Assembly: GCF_002895435.1 (NCBI RefSeq)
Contig: NZ_POYJ01000002.1
Span: 62,001 to 126,000, forward strand
DNA: 64,000 bases
Reading direction: 5' to 3'
Source of the DNA: Aquimarina sediminis
GTDB taxonomy: Bacteria > Bacteroidota > Bacteroidia > Flavobacteriales > Flavobacteriaceae
The position numbers were made by a program, and so were the translations under genes. The notes below the pieces were generated by a model that worked only from the letters and a program-made list of their open reading frames with translations, was not told where the DNA came from and ran no database searches. Position 1 is the first letter of the stretch, and each line of letters opens with the position of its first letter. Shown piece by piece: positions 9,778 through 19,346 of this stretch.

Positions 9778-11040
9778 ATGGATTATTTCTTAATAGTAAC
9801 TGTTTTAGTTTTTCTATCTGCTTTATTTGGCTATATAAATGTCCGCTTCGTGAAGCTTCCCAATAGCATCGGGTTAATGCTCATCACCATTATTTTCACT
9901 CTAGCGGTTTTTGCTTTAAGTTATTTTGACAACACCCTTTTGAATGCCGAAAAGTACATTATTACCCAAATAGATTTTAAGACATTATTACTAGATACCA
10001 TGCTAAGCTTTTTGCTTTTTGCCGGTGCATTACACACTAATTTTGAGCAATTGAAAGTTCAAAGATGGCCAGTATTTTTGTTTTCAACTTTAGGGGTTTT
10101 AGTTTCCACTTTTCTAATAGGAACTATTTTATCATACATTTTACCTCTTATTGGTTTCAAAATCGATTATATCTATTGTTTACTATTTGGTGCATTAATT
10201 TCTCCAACAGATCCAATTGCCGTTTTAGGGATATTAAAAAAAGCAGGAGCTCCCAAAAAACTGGAAGCAAAAATTGTCGGAGAATCACTATTTAATGATG
10301 GTGTTGGTGTAGTGGTCTTTCTAACCATATTTCAAGTAGCATCCTTAGGAACAGAAACTCTAGAATTATCGCACGTTTTTAAGCTTTTTTTTGAAGAAGT
10401 AATAGGCGGCATAGGTTTAGGTCTTGTATTAGGGTGGCTTGCTTATCGACTAATGAAAAAAATAGATGACTATCAAATAGAAGTTATCATTACACTTGCC
10501 GTAGTTATGGTAGGTACTGTTATCGCCCAACATTTTCATCTGTCTGCTCCATTAGCCATGGTTACTGCAGGTCTAATGGCAGGTAATGATCGTGTTAGAG
10601 AGCATACTATGTCCAGACAAACTGAAGACTATGTTGACAAATTCTGGGAGCTTATAGATATCTTATTGAATAACATTCTATTCGTATTGATTGGTATGGA
10701 AATGTTGGTATTATCATTTGAAATCCCTCTCCTAATAGCAGGCTTAGTGGCTATACCTATTATACTTCTTAGTAGATACATCTCACTTTTATTACCAATA
10801 AATATTTTTAAGAAACGATTAAATTTTGTTCCAAAAACAAATCTTGTTATGACATGGGGAGGTTTAAGAGGAGGCATCTCTATTGCATTAGCACTAAGCT
10901 TAACAGATACTATGGAAAGGGATTTATTCTTGTTTATTACCTATATAGTAGTAATCTTCTCAATTTTAGTTCAAGGCTTAACAATAGAAAAAATGGTAAA
11001 GAGAATTTACGGTTCGGTTAACCCTACTAATAAACCTTAA
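9778..11040 (+). CDS. CPA1-family Na+/H+ antiporter (NhaP-like)
   Basis: A 420-residue inner-membrane antiporter with about twelve hydrophobic helices. The family signatures are clear: P-T-D-P-I-A-V-L-G-I in the first discontinuous helix region, and G-E-S-L-F-N-D-G-V-G-V-V-V-F with the ion-binding N-D pair. A late T-W-G-G-L-R-G-G-I-S-I-A-L-A-L segment is also typical. It exchanges cytoplasmic sodium for protons, as expected for a marine organism. It has no long cytoplasmic regulatory tail and stands alone between the terminator at 9577-9611 and a 700-bp gap. Confidence 0.92.
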   Translation: MDYFLIVTVLVFLSALFGYINVRFVKLPNSIGLMLITIIFTLAVFALSYFDNTLLNAEKYIITQIDFKTLLLDTMLSFLLFAGALHTNFEQLKVQRWPVFLFSTLGVLVSTFLIGTILSYILPLIGFKIDYIYCLLFGALISPTDPIAVLGILKKAGAPKKLEAKIVGESLFNDGVGVVVFLTIFQVASLGTETLELSHVFKLFFEEVIGGIGLGLVLGWLAYRLMKKIDDYQIEVIITLAVVMVGTVIAQHFHLSAPLAMVTAGLMAGNDRVREHTMSRQTEDYVDKFWELIDILLNNILFVLIGMEMLVLSFEIPLLIAGLVAIPIILLSRYISLLLPINIFKKRLNFVPKTNLVMTWGGLRGGISIALALSLTDTMERDLFLFITYIVVIFSILVQGLTIEKMVKRIYGSVNPTNKP

Positions 11041-11744
11041 AACTGTGTTTAAAAAAAGTATCTAAAAACAAAACGTGCTTTTAAAAATTATATATTGGTT
11101 TGCGCGGACACACATAGACGTAAAGAGATCGCAAAAAAATCTCGAATTGGCAACTCTAAATAGTAAAACCTCTTTAATAGCCTTCTTAATATTCCTACAG
11201 AAGTCTAACCTACAAACGTAAAACACTCTAAATCAACATTTAACACAGCAAACAATCACCACTCTCATCAATTTTCTTACACATTCGCACATAGTTAATC
11301 ATACAACTAGAACTGATTTGGTTTTATAAAGAGTATTTACAACTAATTATCGAAAAAATTTTTGTTTTTAAAGATAATTCATCACTTTTACATTATAATT
11401 GATATTATTTCAACAAACAACAACTAACTCAACTAAAAATGAAAACAACCCAAAGACTTCTCCTTTTCGGAAATAAGATTTAAAAGTTAAGATTCGAAGA
11501 TTTATAATCTTAATACAAATTTGGTACTCTTTATTCTACAGAATACCATTAAGACAATTTATCACACAAAATATAATCAAGGTAAGACTTAACTAATCTA
11601 ACTTAAATTATATTATGCATTTTTCTATTACTCCACAAAACATATAGGACAGTTGTGATATTCATTACCTATACCAAAAGAACTGTGAATCCCTGATTCA
11701 TTATGTTCTAAAAATCAAATTTTCATTAACACAAACTCAAAAAA
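11041..11744 (+). other. Long non-coding stretch upstream of the BNR-repeat protein
   Basis: No convincing gene of normal size is present. The region is A/T-rich with stops in all frames. It contains a 14-codon ORF at 11439. The bases just before that ORF (about 11345-11438, with ATCGAAAAA followed by a T-rich run and then an ACTAACTCAA leader) resemble the region before the S8 protease gene at 6238. Part of it is probably the promoter and a long 5' UTR of the gene at 11745. Confidence 0.5.
11439..11483 (+). other. 14-codon ORF with a secreted-gene-like leader (leader peptide or gene remnant)
   Basis: ATG at 11439 opens MKTTQRLLLFGNKI and stops at once. The preceding ACTAACTCAACTAAAA resembles the leaders before the secreted-protein genes at 6238 (ACTAACTCAAATATAACAAAA) and 11745 (ACACAAACTCAAAAAA). 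A lysine-threonine start followed by leucines looks like the beginning of a signal peptide. It may be a relic of a lost secreted-protein gene, or a short leader in the mRNA of the next gene. Confidence 0.25.
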
Positions 11745-14700
11745 ATGAAAAAATCACTAATTATTTTGATTGCATTAATGAGCTATATTGGGCATTCTCA
11801 ATATAACTCTAACGCCCCTTGGATGGAAGATTTAAACCAAAACAAAAGTTCTTCTGGACAAGAAACCTCTCTAGAATTCCAAAAAATCACCAATGCATTT
11901 AATGCATATTGGAAAGACAAAGATTACAAACAAAAGGGAAGCGGATACAAACCTTTTATGAGGTGGCAAGAATACTGGAAAAATGCTTTACTTCCGGATG
12001 GAACCTTACCTAGCCCTAAACACATATGGAAAGCCTGGGAAGAAAAAAACAACATGCCAGTCTCTTCTTCCAACGCAGCTGTAAACTGGACACCTATGGG
12101 TCCTTTTGATCATAAAGTAACGGGGTCTTGGTCTCCTGGACAAGGAAGGGTAAACGTTGCCATAATTGATCCAAACAATCCAAATACATTTTATATTGGT
12201 GCTCCAGCAGGAGGAATCTGGAAATCTACGAATAAAGGTTCTAGTTGGACCTCTTTATCCGATCATCTCCCTCAAATAGGAGTTTCGGGTATTGCCATTG
12301 ATCCTAACAACTCTAATATTGTATATATATCTACAGGAGATGACGATGCAAGTGACTCTTATAGCATAGGGGTTCTTAAGTCTACTGATGGAGGAAACAC
12401 CTGGACCCAAACTGGCTTAAAGTTTTCTGATTCGCAAACAACTGGTAATGATATTTATATTGACCCTAGTAACTCTAATACACTATGGGTTGCAACAAGT
12501 AAAGGGGTATATAAAACTACAAATGCCGGAAACACTTGGACTCGAACACTTAATGCGGATGTAAAAGATATTAAACTAAAACCAGGTAATGCAAATATAA
12601 TATATGCAGCCACCAAAGATTCTTTTTACAAATCTACTAATGGAGGAAATAGTTTTTCTAAAATCCAAAGTGGGTTACCCTCGACTTCTGGAAGACTAGT
12701 TTTAGAAGTTACACCGGCAAATCCTAACTATGTATATGTCCTAAGTGCCAAAACCAGAAGTAGTAATTACAGTTTTCAAGGATTATACCGCTCTACTAAT
12801 AGTGGAGATAGTTTTTCAAAAACCCAAGAAACTTCCAATATTTTAGAGTCCAGTCAAGCATGGTATGACCTTGCCTTAACCGTTTCGGACACAAATGCTA
12901 ATACCATTTTTGTAGGATGCATCAATATATGGAAATCCACAAATGGAGGGAATAGTTTTTCCAAAATTAATAATTGGTCAAGTCCACAACAAGCAACTTA
13001 TACCCATGCAGATATCCATTTCTTACGTTATTATAATGGCAAGTTATTATGTGGTAGTGATGGTGGAGTTTATCTCTCTGAGAATAATGGAGGAAGCTTT
13101 ACTGATTTAACAAAAGGATTACAGATTGGTCAGTTTTACAGAATATCTGTAGCTTCAAATAGTAGCTCTAACTATTTAGTTGGCGGTCTTCAGGACAATG
13201 GAGGATATGCTAGAAAAGACAATATCTGGAATAATTTTTTTGGAGCTGATGGGATGGATTGCGCAGTAAGTGGTACCGATCCGAATACTTATTATGGATT
13301 TATACAAAACGGAGGTGGTTTATACAGAACAACCAATAGAGGAACAACACAATCCCGAGTTGCGGCAGGACCAGAATCAGGAAACTGGATTACACCATTG
13401 GTTTCTGATAAAAATGGAAATATTTACGCCGGATATTCAAATTTTTATAAACTATCTGGTAATTCTTTACAAAAACTCTCAAGCTATAACTTTGGTGGTA
13501 AACTAGATCATATCGAAGTAGATCCTAGCAATACAAATACTATTTATGTTTCCAGAAAGAACAATTTATTTAAAAGTACAAATAAAGGAGTTAACTGGAC
13601 AAAAATTCATACTTCTACAACAAACATCACCTCTATAGAAGTGCATAATGGTAATTCTAACACTATATACATTACAACTAGTGGGCATAGTACATCCGGA
13701 ACCTCTAATGGTGTTTTTAAATCTACAGATCAAGGAGCGAGTTTTTCTAATATCACTGGTAATCTGCCAAGCGAAGCCAAAAATGTAGTGAGACACCAAA
13801 AAGGTACAGAAACAATATATGTTGGTACCTACTTAGGGGTTTACTACAAACAAGGCAATGGTAATTGGGAAAATTATTCTCAGAGTTTACCTAATGTTTC
13901 TGTCAGAGACCTTGAGGTTAACTATGGTGATAAAGTATTATTAGCCGGAACATATGGTCGTGGTGTATGGAAAATTCCTTTGGTAGGATCCGGTTCAACA
14001 GACACACAAGCTCCTTCTACTCCGACAAATTTAACTGCCTCGAACCCTACTCAAAATACTATCGACCTTTCATGGACTGCTTCAACAGACAATGTTGGAG
14101 TAAGTGGGTATGATGTATATCAAGGTAATACAGTTATTAGTACGGTTACAACTACCACATACCAAGCTTCGGGATTAACTGCTGATACAGCTTACTCTTT
14201 TAGGATAAAAGCTAAAGATGCTGCCGGAAATCAATCTGGCTTTAGTAACACCGCCAGTGCAACCACTACAGGTGGTGGTAACCCAATTAATTACTGTGCC
14301 TCTAACGGAAAAGACACTTCTTATGAATATATAGGCAAGGTATCTTTGGGTACCATTAACAAGACCTCTAATGCAGGAACCGGGGGGTATAGTGATTTTA
14401 CAGCAGAATCTACAACTCTATCAAAAGGTAGCTCCAATACTATATCTGTAACACCAAGCTGGCCAAGAACAACGGCATACAATGAAGGATACTCCGTATG
14501 GATTGATTATAATCAAGATGGTGATTTTGCCGATTCTGGAGAGCAGGTATGGACCAAATCTCCTTCTACAACGACTCCTGTCAGCGGAAGTTTTACCGTA
14601 CCCTCAACTGCAAAAGACGGAAAAACCAGAATGAGAGTCTCAATGAAATATAATGGTATTCCTACTCCTTGTGAATCCTTTTCTTATGGAGAAGTAGAAG

Positions 14701-15158
14701 ATTACACTGTAGTTATTGATGGATCAGGAGGATCTGACCCATGTGAAGGGGTTCCGCCGTACAGTAGCACTCAATCATACAAACCTGGTGACAGGGTAAC
14801 GTATAATGGATATTTATATGAAAGAACAAACAGTAACGGTTGGAAACGAATTGGTCCTTGTGGTGTACCGTCCCCTAATTTTGCAACAACAACTTTATCA
14901 GATGATAGTATACCCTTGCATGATTTAAACAACTCTGATTTTGTTATCTACCCTAACCCTGTAAAAAATGCTATCATGATTCAAATGAATAACACTAATA
15001 ATTCTACATATAGAATTGTTAATCAAATTGGTCAGGAGGTAAGAAAAGGGAATGTTTCTAAGAATAAAATAGAATTAAATGAACTCCCATCTGGAATGTA
15101 TTTTATTTCGGTGATGTCCAACAAAAAAACTTTAACAAAAAGATTTATCAAGCAATAA
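11745..15158 (+). CDS. Secreted BNR/sortilin-type repeat protein with FN3, GEVED, carbohydrate-binding-like module and T9SS sorting domain
   Basis: An 1137-residue exported protein. After a signal peptide (about residues 1-19) comes a long beta-propeller-like region (about 118-745) with many BNR/Asp-box-like repeats, such as S-T-D-G-G-N-T-W, S-T-N-G-G-N-S-F and S-T-D-Q-G-A-S-F. These alternate with I-D-P-N-N-x-N-x-x-Y-I strands, as in sortilin/VPS10 and xyloglucanase-like proteins. Then follow FN3 (about 752-843), GEVED (about 848-990), a short aromatic module like chitin-binding type 3 (about 997-1040: Y-K-P-G-D-R-V-T-Y-N-G-Y-L-Y) and a T9SS type A sorting domain (about 1063-1137). The first propeller part may be enzymatic or only binding; no catalytic residues can be assigned. 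The sorting domain and 3' UTR are nearly the same as in the S8 protease gene. Confidence 0.88.
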   Translation: MKKSLIILIALMSYIGHSQYNSNAPWMEDLNQNKSSSGQETSLEFQKITNAFNAYWKDKDYKQKGSGYKPFMRWQEYWKNALLPDGTLPSPKHIWKAWEEKNNMPVSSSNAAVNWTPMGPFDHKVTGSWSPGQGRVNVAIIDPNNPNTFYIGAPAGGIWKSTNKGSSWTSLSDHLPQIGVSGIAIDPNNSNIVYISTGDDDASDSYSIGVLKSTDGGNTWTQTGLKFSDSQTTGNDIYIDPSNSNTLWVATSKGVYKTTNAGNTWTRTLNADVKDIKLKPGNANIIYAATKDSFYKSTNGGNSFSKIQSGLPSTSGRLVLEVTPANPNYVYVLSAKTRSSNYSFQGLYRSTNSGDSFSKTQETSNILESSQAWYDLALTVSDTNANTIFVGCINIWKSTNGGNSFSKINNWSSPQQATYTHADIHFLRYYNGKLLCGSDGGVYLSENNGGSFTDLTKGLQIGQFYRISVASNSSSNYLVGGLQDNGGYARKDNIWNNFFGADGMDCAVSGTDPNTYYGFIQNGGGLYRTTNRGTTQSRVAAGPESGNWITPLVSDKNGNIYAGYSNFYKLSGNSLQKLSSYNFGGKLDHIEVDPSNTNTIYVSRKNNLFKSTNKGVNWTKIHTSTTNITSIEVHNGNSNTIYITTSGHSTSGTSNGVFKSTDQGASFSNITGNLPSEAKNVVRHQKGTETIYVGTYLGVYYKQGNGNWENYSQSLPNVSVRDLEVNYGDKVLLAGTYGRGVWKIPLVGSGSTDTQAPSTPTNLTASNPTQNTIDLSWTASTDNVGVSGYDVYQGNTVISTVTTTTYQASGLTADTAYSFRIKAKDAAGNQSGFSNTASATTTGGGNPINYCASNGKDTSYEYIGKVSLGTINKTSNAGTGGYSDFTAESTTLSKGSSNTISVTPSWPRTTAYNEGYSVWIDYNQDGDFADSGEQVWTKSPSTTTPVSGSFTVPSTAKDGKTRMRVSMKYNGIPTPCESFSYGEVEDYTVVIDGSGGSDPCEGVPPYSSTQSYKPGDRVTYNGYLYERTNSNGWKRIGPCGVPSPNFATTTLSDDSIPLHDLNNSDFVIYPNPVKNAIMIQMNNTNNSTYRIVNQIGQEVRKGNVSKNKIELNELPSGMYFISVMSNKKTLTKRFIKQ

Positions 15159-15179
15159 GACAAAATCAATAGATTTTAT

Positions 15180-15215
15180 ACCCCAAAAAACGATATGTTT
15201 TTTGGGGTTTTTTTT
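15180..15215 (+). terminator. Rho-independent terminator after the BNR-repeat gene
   Basis: A perfect 12-bp stem, ACCCCAAAAAAC at 15180-15191 against GTTTTTTGGGGT at 15197-15208, has loop GATAT and is followed by eight T. The 20 or so bases between stop codon and stem match those before the terminator at 9577. Confidence 0.93.
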
Positions 15216-15433
15216 ATTATGTAAGAACCTTATTATCTATCTAACTACGATTTTAAGCCTTAGTCTCTTGAGCTTTCAAAATAAAATTCTATCTTCACCT
15301 CACCCCTATCAAAAATACCCCTTTCATTGTCAAAAAGTATACAAGTAACTTTCATTAAGTTATTTCCCTCTAGAAAAACAAATTTGGCATCAATTTTATA
15401 GTAGTAGCTACCCACTAACAAAAACGTTTACTA

Positions 15434-16840
15434 ATGAATAAGGTATTCTTAAATGGTCAGACAATTTTAAAACTCTCATCGGTTTGTTTATACGCTGACT
15501 CAATTCATACTGAGAAGCATGCTTATGAAGATTTAATTTATTCTCTCAAACACAATCATGATCTATTAGATGAAAACTTGCATGCATTGTACAATTTCTT
15601 AATTGAAGCTGTAAGTCATGGGGATGGCACTATTAGATTTGAAGACATAGGCGTTTATTCAAAATTCAAAAAAATAAACACCAAGTACGCTATAGTCATA
15701 AAAAACAACAAGTTAGACTATTTAAAAAAAGAATCTCTAAAAACTCAATTGATTGAAGTTTATAAAAATTTAATCCAAGAATGTGTAAAGAATAATTGGA
15801 ATCCAATTATAGAACTTCATGACAGAGAATTAGAAGATACAACTCAAACAACCTTAATTACTGAAATTCCACAGTTAATCCCTTCTCCAAAGACTCCCTA
15901 TAGTAATGTCATGCAATTCAAACAAAAAAGACGAGATGAATTATTACGCTTTAGACAATGCGCTAATAGTTTTCAAAGTGCAATTACTATAGCAGAGTCC
16001 AAAGCTCATGTTTTAGATATTATGCATCAATACAGGGATGATTTAGAATTGAGTTTATTTGATTTAACCAGAGTTGCGGGCGAATCTAGAATGAGAACCT
16101 CCATATCCAGCACAGGCACTTTATTAGAAGCCAAAAACCCCGCACTTATCAATTCATTTATTAGTAGAAAAGCAACGGTTGGTCGGATTACAGGAAATAA
16201 CATAGGTGCTCCTCTTGCCGGAACCATATTAGGAGGTGTATTAGGAGTAGGAATGGCAGTTGGAGGCGCATACTTAAACGCCAGAGAAAAGATTAAAAAC
16301 TCAAAAGTAGCTTATATTCTACATGCAGATAAAAAAACCATATTAAATCTAAATGATAATTTCATCGAATGGCAAATTAGCCAAGAAGAGAAAAAGACAT
16401 CGAAAGAAAATTTGACCTTTGTACATAATTTAGAAAAAAGAAATAGAAAAGAAGAGATACAGAGGCGTAAACAACAAAAAACCAAATACAAATTACACCT
16501 GATCGGAGATAGCTATGCCATTGCTAATAAAAATAAAGAGGCAATAAAGGTTTATTCAGACATTATCTCATTACAGTTGTCTGATTACAGCACATATAAA
16601 AAGAGAGGATATCAATATGCATTAGTCCAACAATTAGAAAAATCATTAAGCGATTTTAATAAAAGTATTTCCTTAAATGACTCTGATGCCCAAACATATA
16701 ATTACAGAAGTGCTGTAAAAATATTTTTGAGACAAGAAGACGCTGCATTATCAGATATAATGAAGGCTATTCAACTAAATCCATCAATAATAAATGAGTT
16801 GACTGATCAGCAAAAAAAGATAATCAACACAAGAAAATAA
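15434..16840 (+). CDS. Unrecognised protein with glycine-zipper segment and C-terminal TPR repeats
   Basis: A 468-residue protein that I do not recognise as a whole. It has no N-terminal signal peptide. The first 250 residues are helix-rich and charged. A glycine-rich hydrophobic stretch (about 258-281, I-G-A-P-L-A-G-T-I-L-G-G-V-L-G-V-G) looks like a glycine zipper or a single membrane-active helix. It is followed by a highly charged Lys/Glu-rich segment (about 315-355) and then two to three TPR-like helix pairs (about 360-460: Y-A-I-A-N-K-N-K-E-A-I-K-V-Y-S-D-I, R-G-Y-Q-Y-A-L-V-Q-Q-L-E-K-S-L-S-D-F-N-K). The gene stands alone. It could be a membrane-tethered scaffold, but function is unknown. 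Confidence 0.75.
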   Translation: MNKVFLNGQTILKLSSVCLYADSIHTEKHAYEDLIYSLKHNHDLLDENLHALYNFLIEAVSHGDGTIRFEDIGVYSKFKKINTKYAIVIKNNKLDYLKKESLKTQLIEVYKNLIQECVKNNWNPIIELHDRELEDTTQTTLITEIPQLIPSPKTPYSNVMQFKQKRRDELLRFRQCANSFQSAITIAESKAHVLDIMHQYRDDLELSLFDLTRVAGESRMRTSISSTGTLLEAKNPALINSFISRKATVGRITGNNIGAPLAGTILGGVLGVGMAVGGAYLNAREKIKNSKVAYILHADKKTILNLNDNFIEWQISQEEKKTSKENLTFVHNLEKRNRKEEIQRRKQQKTKYKLHLIGDSYAIANKNKEAIKVYSDIISLQLSDYSTYKKRGYQYALVQQLEKSLSDFNKSISLNDSDAQTYNYRSAVKIFLRQEDAALSDIMKAIQLNPSIINELTDQQKKIINTRK

Positions 16841-16991
16841 AGAGCTCAATAAATTAATTTTAGACCCTACAACAATCCATATAGGATATCGAATGCTATT
16901 TTTTCGGATTTAATCCTGAATCCAAGTATATTTGATTAGAGAACAGACACTAAAACGTTTTATGTCAAAATCGTTATCTCTATATTTCAAA

Positions 16992-17579
16992 ATGGACGAC
17001 AAAAAAACAGCATTAATTGACTTAATAAAACAAACCACCCATCTAGACACAAAATCTGCTACCGAAATTTCAAATTCTTTTAGTATTAAACGATTGTGTA
17101 AAGGAGAATTTTTAGTTAAGACAAATCAAATAAGTGATGATTATTTGTTTTTGGCAGATGGTTTTCTGAGAACATTTTTGCATGATACAGGAGGTAATGA
17201 AATTACCACTAATTTTTATTCAAAAAACAGTATTGTTTTTGAAGTAACTTCTTTTTTCCAAAGAGTTCCTTCAGAATTAAATATTCAAGCAATTACAGAT
17301 TGTTTTTGCTTTAGGCTTTCTTATGAACAATCAAATGAGTTATTCCATCGCAAACCTGGTTTCAGGGATTTTGGTAGGGCAATTCTGGTTAAAGAGTTTA
17401 TTTCATCAAACCAAAGAACGATATCGATGATTAATCAATCTGCCGAGCAACGCTACATATCATTTTTAAAATCAAACCCAGAAGTTTTTATACATTCTCC
17501 ATTAAAATATATCGCTTCGTATCTAGGTATAACAGATACGAGTCTTAGCCGAATCAGAAGAGATTTTTCAAAAAAGTAA
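16992..17579 (+). CDS. Crp/Fnr-family transcriptional regulator
   Basis: A cyclic-nucleotide-binding-fold regulator of about 195 residues. The N-terminal beta-roll is visible (K-G-E-F-L-V-K-T-N-Q-I-S-D-D-Y-L-F-L-A-D-G-F-L-R), followed by a dimerisation helix and a C-terminal helix-turn-helix (I-A-S-Y-L-G-I-T-D-T-S-L-S-R-I-R-R). It lacks the full cAMP-contact motif of true Crp, like most Bacteroidetes members, so the ligand is unknown. The frame is open back to a TTG at 16932, with an ATG at 16962. The ATG at 16992 (MDDKKTALIDL) gives the usual family start, but none of the three has a good ribosome-binding site. The sigma-factor gene downstream may be related in regulation. Confidence 0.82.
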   Translation: MDDKKTALIDLIKQTTHLDTKSATEISNSFSIKRLCKGEFLVKTNQISDDYLFLADGFLRTFLHDTGGNEITTNFYSKNSIVFEVTSFFQRVPSELNIQAITDCFCFRLSYEQSNELFHRKPGFRDFGRAILVKEFISSNQRTISMINQSAEQRYISFLKSNPEVFIHSPLKYIASYLGITDTSLSRIRRDFSKK

Positions 17580-17740
17580 TTCCCTTATTCTGATTGCATT
17601 GGTAAATTCTATTTTGGCAACCAGACATTCTAGGTTTTCAAAAATCTTTATCCAAAAAAAGTTAAATTTACATATACTAAATAAAATTTGTCTGAATCCT
17701 ATTTTAAAAAATCACAAACCGTTAGACAACAGAAAATCTT

Positions 17741-18316
17741 ATGAAATTCGAGGAAATCTGGAAAGAAAATAAAAACCCACTACTTAATTTCATCAAAACG
17801 AAATTGAATGATAAAAGTATGGCTGACGATATTTTACAAGAAATCGGTATAAAACTATATCATAATTTAAACCAAAAGAATGATATTAAAAACTACAGAA
17901 CTTGGCTTTTTCAAGTAACTAGAAATACAATAGCAGATCATTATAGAAAAAACAAAAAGGTATATCAACCTTTCAAACATGCACCAGGGACTAGTGAAAA
18001 TTCAAATGTGTGCGTATGTGATTTGTCAGGCTTTATAATTCAAAAGTATCTTCCCGAAAAATATGGTAAACCACTATACCTGAGTGATATTGAAAAAAAA
18101 TCTCAGAATGAAATTTCAAAAATTTTAGATTTAAGCGTAACTGCCACAAAAACGAGAATACAAAGAGCTCGAAAAAAGCTTAAAAACCTGATTACCGACT
18201 GTGTAGACATATCTTACAATAACAAAAATCAAATAATAGATTATCAAATCAAAGATAATTGTGAACTCCCTCAAGAATTAATAGATCAAATTGAAAAAAT
18301 AAATTTAGTTCTATAA
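17741..18316 (+). CDS. SigZ-like ECF sigma factor
   Basis: A 191-residue sigma-70 family protein. Region 2 is at about residues 5-70 (A-D-D-I-L-Q-E-I-G-I-K-L-Y and Y-R-T-W-L-F-Q-V-T-R-N-T-I-A-D-H-Y-R). Region 4 is at about 115-150 (K-S-Q-N-E-I-S-K-I-L-D-L-S-V-T-A-T-K-T-R-I-Q-R-A-R). The tail (C-V-D-I-S-Y-N-N-K-N-Q-I-I-D-Y) resembles the SigZ branch, in which a cysteine-containing extension follows region 4. A second cysteine cluster, V-C-V-C-D, sits between the regions and could sense redox state or metal. No anti-sigma gene is adjacent. The hydroxylase gene starts 49 bp downstream and could be in its operon. Confidence 0.85.
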   Translation: MKFEEIWKENKNPLLNFIKTKLNDKSMADDILQEIGIKLYHNLNQKNDIKNYRTWLFQVTRNTIADHYRKNKKVYQPFKHAPGTSENSNVCVCDLSGFIIQKYLPEKYGKPLYLSDIEKKSQNEISKILDLSVTATKTRIQRARKKLKNLITDCVDISYNNKNQIIDYQIKDNCELPQELIDQIEKINLVL

Positions 18317-18365
18317 AAGTGCGTCTTTTTCTTTCATTATGACGACTACACAGTAAAATAAAATA

Positions 18366-19292
18366 ATGAAATATTCCAAAATTTTACCTGTCGTAGTAGT
18401 TCCTCTATTATTAGTAATTACTAGTACAATCGCTTATTTTACAATTAACAAAAACTGGAGCTATGAAATATCAACTTATATCATTTTTCTTTTTACTGCA
18501 TTATATATTTTGTTCTTTGAACGAATAATCCCTTTAAAGCCCCACTGGGAAGCCAAAAAAAATGAACTTTGGTCAGATTTAAAACATTTGATATTATCAG
18601 CTTCACTATTTGATGCATTAGGTAAAACCGCATCATTAGCAATTGTTATATATCTACAGCAATTTTTCTCAACACCATTTAAAGTATGGAATGATCTCCC
18701 CTTTATAATCGTTATCATAATCGCAACTATACTTAGTGAATTACTACCTTATTTTTATCATAGAATAAGCCATATTGGCAACTCTAATTCCCTCTACAGT
18801 TGGTTTTTATGGAAAATTCACTCCATACACCACCTACCTACATCATTAAATTGGTTTAAGACAAGTTGGATCCACCCTATCAACATTTTTTTAAACACTA
18901 CTCTCAAGATGGTTCCTTTACTATTTCTGGGTTTTAATGATTCAATAATCTTTCTGGTTGTAGTGACACATATTGTAATAGCGTACATCTCTCATGCCAA
19001 TATCAAAACCAAAACAGGTTTTTTAGATTACTTGATTACCACTCCCCAAATTCATCATTTTCATCATAGCTTAATACTAGTAGAGGCTAAAAATTTCGGT
19101 AATATTACTCCCTTCTGGGATTTGATTTTCGGAACATATTATAATAGAAAAGGAGCGGTTAACCAGATTGGGGTTATTAAAAATCATATCCCATTCCCAA
19201 AAGAAAAAAACTATATACATCAACTACTATTTCCATTTTTGAAATCTTCGAAAAAAAAGGTCACTACAAAGCACATTCTAAATAAATCTTAA
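18366..19292 (+). CDS. Sterol desaturase / fatty acid hydroxylase superfamily membrane protein
   Basis: A 308-residue membrane protein with about five hydrophobic segments and the three histidine boxes of the di-iron hydroxylase superfamily: H-R-I-S-H (about residue 137), H-S-I-H-H (about 155) and H-H-F-H-H (near residue 231). These enzymes hydroxylate or desaturate lipids, carotenoids or sterols at the membrane. The substrate here is unknown. It follows a SigZ-like sigma factor, which suggests control of lipid modification by stress, an inference from position only. A long non-coding region follows. Confidence 0.88.
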   Translation: MKYSKILPVVVVPLLLVITSTIAYFTINKNWSYEISTYIIFLFTALYILFFERIIPLKPHWEAKKNELWSDLKHLILSASLFDALGKTASLAIVIYLQQFFSTPFKVWNDLPFIIVIIIATILSELLPYFYHRISHIGNSNSLYSWFLWKIHSIHHLPTSLNWFKTSWIHPINIFLNTTLKMVPLLFLGFNDSIIFLVVVTHIVIAYISHANIKTKTGFLDYLITTPQIHHFHHSLILVEAKNFGNITPFWDLIFGTYYNRKGAVNQIGVIKNHIPFPKEKNYIHQLLFPFLKSSKKKVTTKHILNKS

Positions 19293-19346
19293 AAAAACGT
19301 TAATAAAAGTATGTTTTTTTAAATTAAATCTATATATTCGCCACTT

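Noticed and set aside
12100..13980. BNR repeats as a sialidase
   Set aside because: Asp-box-like repeats are present, but the arginine triad and other catalytic residues of sialidases cannot be placed, so only a propeller-type repeat protein is claimed.
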